Shown here piece after piece: positions 60,071 to 64,000 of a DNA stretch of 64,000 nt (position 1 is its first letter; every line of letters starts with the position of its first letter). The position numbers and the translations under genes are program-made. Origin of the DNA: Cinclus cinclus (taxonomy: Eukaryota; Chordata; Aves; Passeriformes; Cinclidae); assembly GCF_963662255.1 (NCBI RefSeq), contig NC_085049.1, positions 29,792,142 to 29,856,141 of the forward strand. The letters run 5' to 3'. The notes below the pieces were generated by a model. The model saw nothing but the letters and a program-made list of their open reading frames with translations, was not told the origin of the DNA and ran no database searches.

Positions 60071-63000
60071 GTCTGATTTTGAGCATGACAGAGTTCTCTG
60101 TATCTCAGGGTCTTGGGAGATTCTTGTCTCTTGTTCTGAACATGCTCTTGAGGGGAAAATTCATATTCCCAGTCTAGCTGTGGTGGTAAATCTTGTTGGA
60201 TAAGGAAGTGTTGGGCTCCAGTTCTCTTCAGCTCACAAGCCCATCCACTAGCATGCCAGGGAATTAATTGCTTAATGAAAGCCATTTTCCCTGACCTTCC
60301 CCAGCTAAGATCAATGCCATCACATGGCAGGAGATGGCCCACACTTAGACATCTTCCTTGTGTGTTCTTGTAGAATCACATCTTGACAGCAAAGCTTCTT
60401 AGGTGTAATAGGTATTTTCAGTTCTATTGTTAATTTATCATAGGTGATGGTGTGAGATAATTTCTTGGCTTGGTCCTTTGTACCTCAGATGTAAAATGTG
60501 ATGACATCAGAGCTGGAACCACCCTGCTCTAGTACCTGCTGTGCTTTCCTTGCTGGGGAAAGCTTTCATAACTGATACTGCCTCTTTTTTGGGCTCCCTT
60601 GGCTCAACAGATTTCTAAAAGCTGGAAAAGAGTAGCTGACCCTTCTGGAGACATTCAATTTGTCTCCTCTTTGGTTGCTGAACTGCTCAGTGCAACCCCC
60701 ACCAATGAAGCAGAAACCTCTTACTTCTTGACATAGGAGCTTTCTTCCCATTCAGAAAGGCAGGATGTCTGACCAACCTTCTCACCAGGAGTTTTCTGGA
60801 AGTTCCTATATATTTCCATATGCACAGTATTTTACTGTTTCAGCCGTATCTCAAGGATCTGAGGTCTCTATTTTGAAGCCTTCCTCCATGCTGGAGCTGT
60901 AGTACAAGTTTCAACATGATGGTTGAAAATGCATGTCAGTGACTGATTACAGAAGTGTTTTCCTCTTGGAGCTTAAAGCTACCCTTGCTGCTTTCATGGG
61001 CTGTATATGACATTGAATGCAACTGATTTGTATCTGCAGCCTTTGACTAATGGTTTCAGGGTAGTACCCTAAAGGTAAAATTGAATAAACTGTGAAGCAC
61101 AGAGTATCTGTGGGGTGTCAGCAAAGCTGGGCAGGTGTGCTTAAACACACATTTGGTGTGAACATGGTCACCCTGAGTCAAAAACAACAATGCCTATGGA
61201 AAATAGCATCATCGCACTTTATTTATTGTATCTATGCAGATGTAATTAAGGGACAAGACAGTTTTTAAAACGGCCTCAAAATGTCTCTTCTTTCTATGCA
61301 TTCAAAGTAAATAATGCTTTCTGTTCATCTAATGTACATTAATTCATGTTTTCACAAATGTATATAGTAATAAGTTTTGCTTAACATAGTGATGTTTCAG
61401 GATCTCTGAGCAGAATTCTTTTCCCGCTGTTTTAATCCAGTTATCCAACTCATTGATTTGTCATTATCGGTTTTCACTCAAATTGCAGCATCAGTAGTGG
61501 GGGGTGGGGTTCCTGCTTCTCTGTCCAAAACCCTGCATGTAGTGAGAGCACAAGTCATCCCTTGATGGAAATTGTGCAGAGACTCACTGAGTTTGAAGGA
61601 GGGGTTGAGCTGGCATTGAAAGACAAATTTTATTTTAGTCCCATTAATATTCCCTGAATCTGTCTGGGCAGTGTATGTATCCTCCTGTTTATTCCCTTTG
61701 CCCCCAGGATTTTCTCTTCCCGTGGTATCACATACCTTCAAGTATTGTTTGGGATGTTTCTGGCTGCTCCGGTTTCATTGTTACTCATATTCCTATTTCT
61801 TCCTTTCCCTAATCAAGCAACAAAAACAGAGAAACAACCCTTGCTCCTACCTAAAAAAAACATATGCAAGCGCCTCTGCCCAGCATGCATCTTGTTAACA
61901 ATATGTGTCTTCCTCATCTCCAAGAACTCCATAATCCATGAGGTTTGGCAAATCCAACCCCTTTTTCTCCATTGTTTCACATCTCCACACCAATCGCTTT
62001 CTTTTCCCTGCCTCACTTGGCCATGTAGGCTGCTGGTCTCTTGGGATGGGAGAAGGATGCTGGGCATCTGCTCCTTCCTTCCTCGCGTTGTGGTGGGGAG
62101 GGTGAGGGAGAAAACAGCAAGGCAGATAAGGGCAGTGAGGAACAGCTGGGCATAGGTGAAAGAAGGGCCATCACTGCCTTCAGGTTATGTTTCCTGCACC
62201 TAAAATTACTTTCACCTTCTCACACGGAAGGAGAAACAATATGTGTCTTTGTTGCCTCCCTGTACTTTGAGGTGTTAGAGGCAGAGCCACAGCACGAAAC
62301 ACTTGTGGCCCCTCCTGCTGATCCTGGGGATGGTGGTGAAAATAGAGCAGCCCTGGCTCACAGAAGGGTGCTTGGAGCTCCGGCAAGCAGGGAGACAGAA
62401 TATGACAGGACAGTTCAAAGTAACAGGTATGTGTGATTTCTCCTGCCAATGCTGCCTTCCTCTCACACACCCCAATTAACTGGGGTCACAGAGCAGATTA
62501 GCTGCCTTGGAGTTTTGTGAACATAAAGCAGTGAAAAATCCAGGGTGAATGGGGAAAAAAAGATCAAATAGACACTTATCTCAGCACTCCTGCCTGTCCC
62601 TGGCATTTGCCAGCCTAAGGAAAGAGCCTTTCCAGAAGAGGCCAATGCAGGACAGTGCTGTATCTGTGTTGATATGTCTCCTGCTTTTCTGTCTTTTCTC
62701 AGCAAAATAACAAACAGGGCACCCCCAGCAGCTGTGTTGTTTGTAGGGTTGTTGCTAGATAAGAGCTAAAATCGCTGGAGAAGCATGGGTCACAGGCAGC
62801 TAGGGGAGATCAGAGTGTGCCCTTTTGCCACACTGGTGTGTGAGATGGCTTCAGTTCCTCCTCAGAAGGGAGTGGACTTAGTGCCTCCTTTCTTGGTGTA
62901 AGGGAAAAGGGGTAGGAGGCAGCACATACCAGCTGAAGAGAGGTAAAAGGGCATCTCCATCTAGTTTAGGACTTGCTGAGCATGGTCTAATAATACTTGG

Positions 63001-63132
63001 GAGCCCAAACCAGAAACTGCCATGATGGTTCAGGTTGTGTCTGGGGTGAGAAATCTAGACAAGCAGACCTGGAATGTTCCTGAAGGTTGAGCAGCTGTGG
63101 TGACCTCATGCCTTCCCCTGTCCTTCTTCATA

Positions 63133-63150
63133 CCCCCCTTTTTTGGGGGG
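63133..63150. repeat. C6-T6-G6 perfect palindrome
   Basis: Six C, six T and six G in succession give a six-pair G:C stem with a T6 loop. It could form a tight hairpin in the transcript, though short homopolymer neighbours of this kind can arise by chance. Confidence 0.75.
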
Positions 63151-63531
63151 CAGCAAAGCAATGCTCCCACTTCAGCTGTCATACTCAGGTTAAGTGGCTG
63201 CACTTGCTTCTGTCAAGCCAGCACATGCTCCTGTGGTGTGATCCCTTATTAGAGCAGACAGCCCACATCAGCTCTCCATTCTCCCTGCCTCCCCAGAGAC
63301 ACTGCCTCGCTCCAGAGCTGTTCCTATTCTGCTTCTCTGTGGGATGCAGCATGTCTGCCAGCTCCCCTTCCAGCTTCCCCAGGTTTGATTGCATGGAAGG
63401 TGGCTCAGGGGGAGATGTAAGAAGACAAGGATCAGGAGTGTTCTTGTAGCTGCTGACAGCCATGGGTTTTCACAAATGATTTTTTCCCTTCTCCTGAAGA
63501 TGAGCACTTTCGGAGTTCAGATGGGAAGTCC

Positions 63532-63577
63532 ACCATGTAAACTCAACCATGTAAATTAGTTCTAACCATGTAAATGA
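63532..63577. repeat. Three spaced copies of ACCATGTAAA
   Basis: The ten-base motif (ACCATGTAAA or ACCATGTAAAT) starts near 63532, 63546 and 63565, separated by short unlike spacers. It is read as a decayed tandem array. Confidence 0.7.
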
Positions 63578-64000
63578 GATTTCTTTAGCAGGATTGTACG
63601 ACACTCCTGCTGGTGAACCTCCTGTCCTAGCTTAGTATTACTGTGTTGAGGGAAAGGTCCAGAACCCTGATGTCTTCTCTAAGCATTGCTTCAGCATATT
63701 CAGAGGTGGTCTCTGGTCTCTGTCACATTTGAGTTCAGGAAGTGAGTTATGGGATGGACAAGGGAGGAGCAGGGAACAGGAATTGCTTGGGTGCTGAAAT
63801 TACTTTGGTGTCCTTTCCTTTTGTGGAAGACATGGGTGTATCTTTCATGGATGTGGGAGCCTCCAATTGCTCATGTTTCAGACTGCCAAATCCAGGAGAT
63901 AGGCTGGACTGTTTTAGGGAGAGCTGCTGCTACTTAACATTTGCTAACTAGCTAATATTTTATCCTTCTGTTTTGAAATAAAACAATGGTTCTAATGTAG

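Larger units (their letters stand above)
51463..64000 (+). other. CECR2: CECR2 intron 2 (5' 12.5 kb, continues beyond window)
   Basis: I read the segment for the next family exon (the part of CECR2 expected to carry the LEDIINYRWEL region) and did not find it, so intron 2 appears to run past 64000. The content is ordinary intron: short tandem repeats at 52818-52837, 55932-55965, 58073-58099 and 63532-63577, a C6-T6-G6 palindrome at 63133-63150 and a weak MIR-like relic at 59985-60070. No nested gene or RNA gene is recognised. The short open frames lack similarity. Confidence 0.75.

Noticed and set aside
51463..64000. Search for CECR2 exon 3
   Set aside because: No sequence encoding the expected LEDIINYRWEL-type segment was found by reading. 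A tblastn of CECR2 against the window would settle it.
1..64000. CRISPR arrays, prokaryotic operons, toxin-antitoxin or phage genes, tRNA and rRNA genes
   Set aside because: None was seen. The window has vertebrate intron structure throughout, and the regular repeats are microsatellites or small duplications.

Overview
This is vertebrate nuclear DNA, most likely from a bird. It has spliced coding exons, a very long intron, a single CpG island and LINE relics of the CR1 class. Several CR1 3' ends carry the avian form, with the terminal ATTCTATG-type motif and the 'gtcccttccaac' segment. MIR-type SINE relics that occur across amniotes are also present. There is no bacterial gene organisation. 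The bird assignment is an inference from the repeats and gene content.

The one gene I can support is the 5' part of CECR2, on the + strand. CECR2 is the bromodomain subunit of an ISWI-type chromatin-remodelling complex. A CpG-island promoter covers about 1600-3310. Coding exon 1 is 2345-2530 (62 codons, ending FEIE). Coding exon 2 is 51368-51462 (31 codons plus two bases, starting ELEAALHGDDVEF). The two exons join in phase 0, so intron 1 is 48,837 bp. Intron 2 begins at 51463 and runs past the window end, and I found no third exon.

Layout: 1-1600 is upstream sequence with a degenerate CR1. 1600-3310 is the CpG island with exon 1. 2531-51367 is intron 1, which holds CR1 and MIR relics, simple repeats, a tandem duplication, a stem-loop at 41.35 kb and several stretches that read like conserved regulatory DNA. 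51463-64000 is intron 2, with only minor repeats. Other open frames are either GC-driven frames in the CpG island or chance frames in the introns, and none resembles a known protein.

The two exons encode the start of the N-terminal DDT-like region, which family knowledge links to ISWI ATPase (SMARCA1/SNF2L) binding. The rest of the protein, including the bromodomain, lies beyond the window. I found no multi-gene system. The observations most worth a follow-up are the enlarged Gly/Ala-rich N-terminus, the candidate intronic enhancers, the long-retained ancient CR1 at 31.9-32.9 kb, and the hairpin at 41.35 kb.
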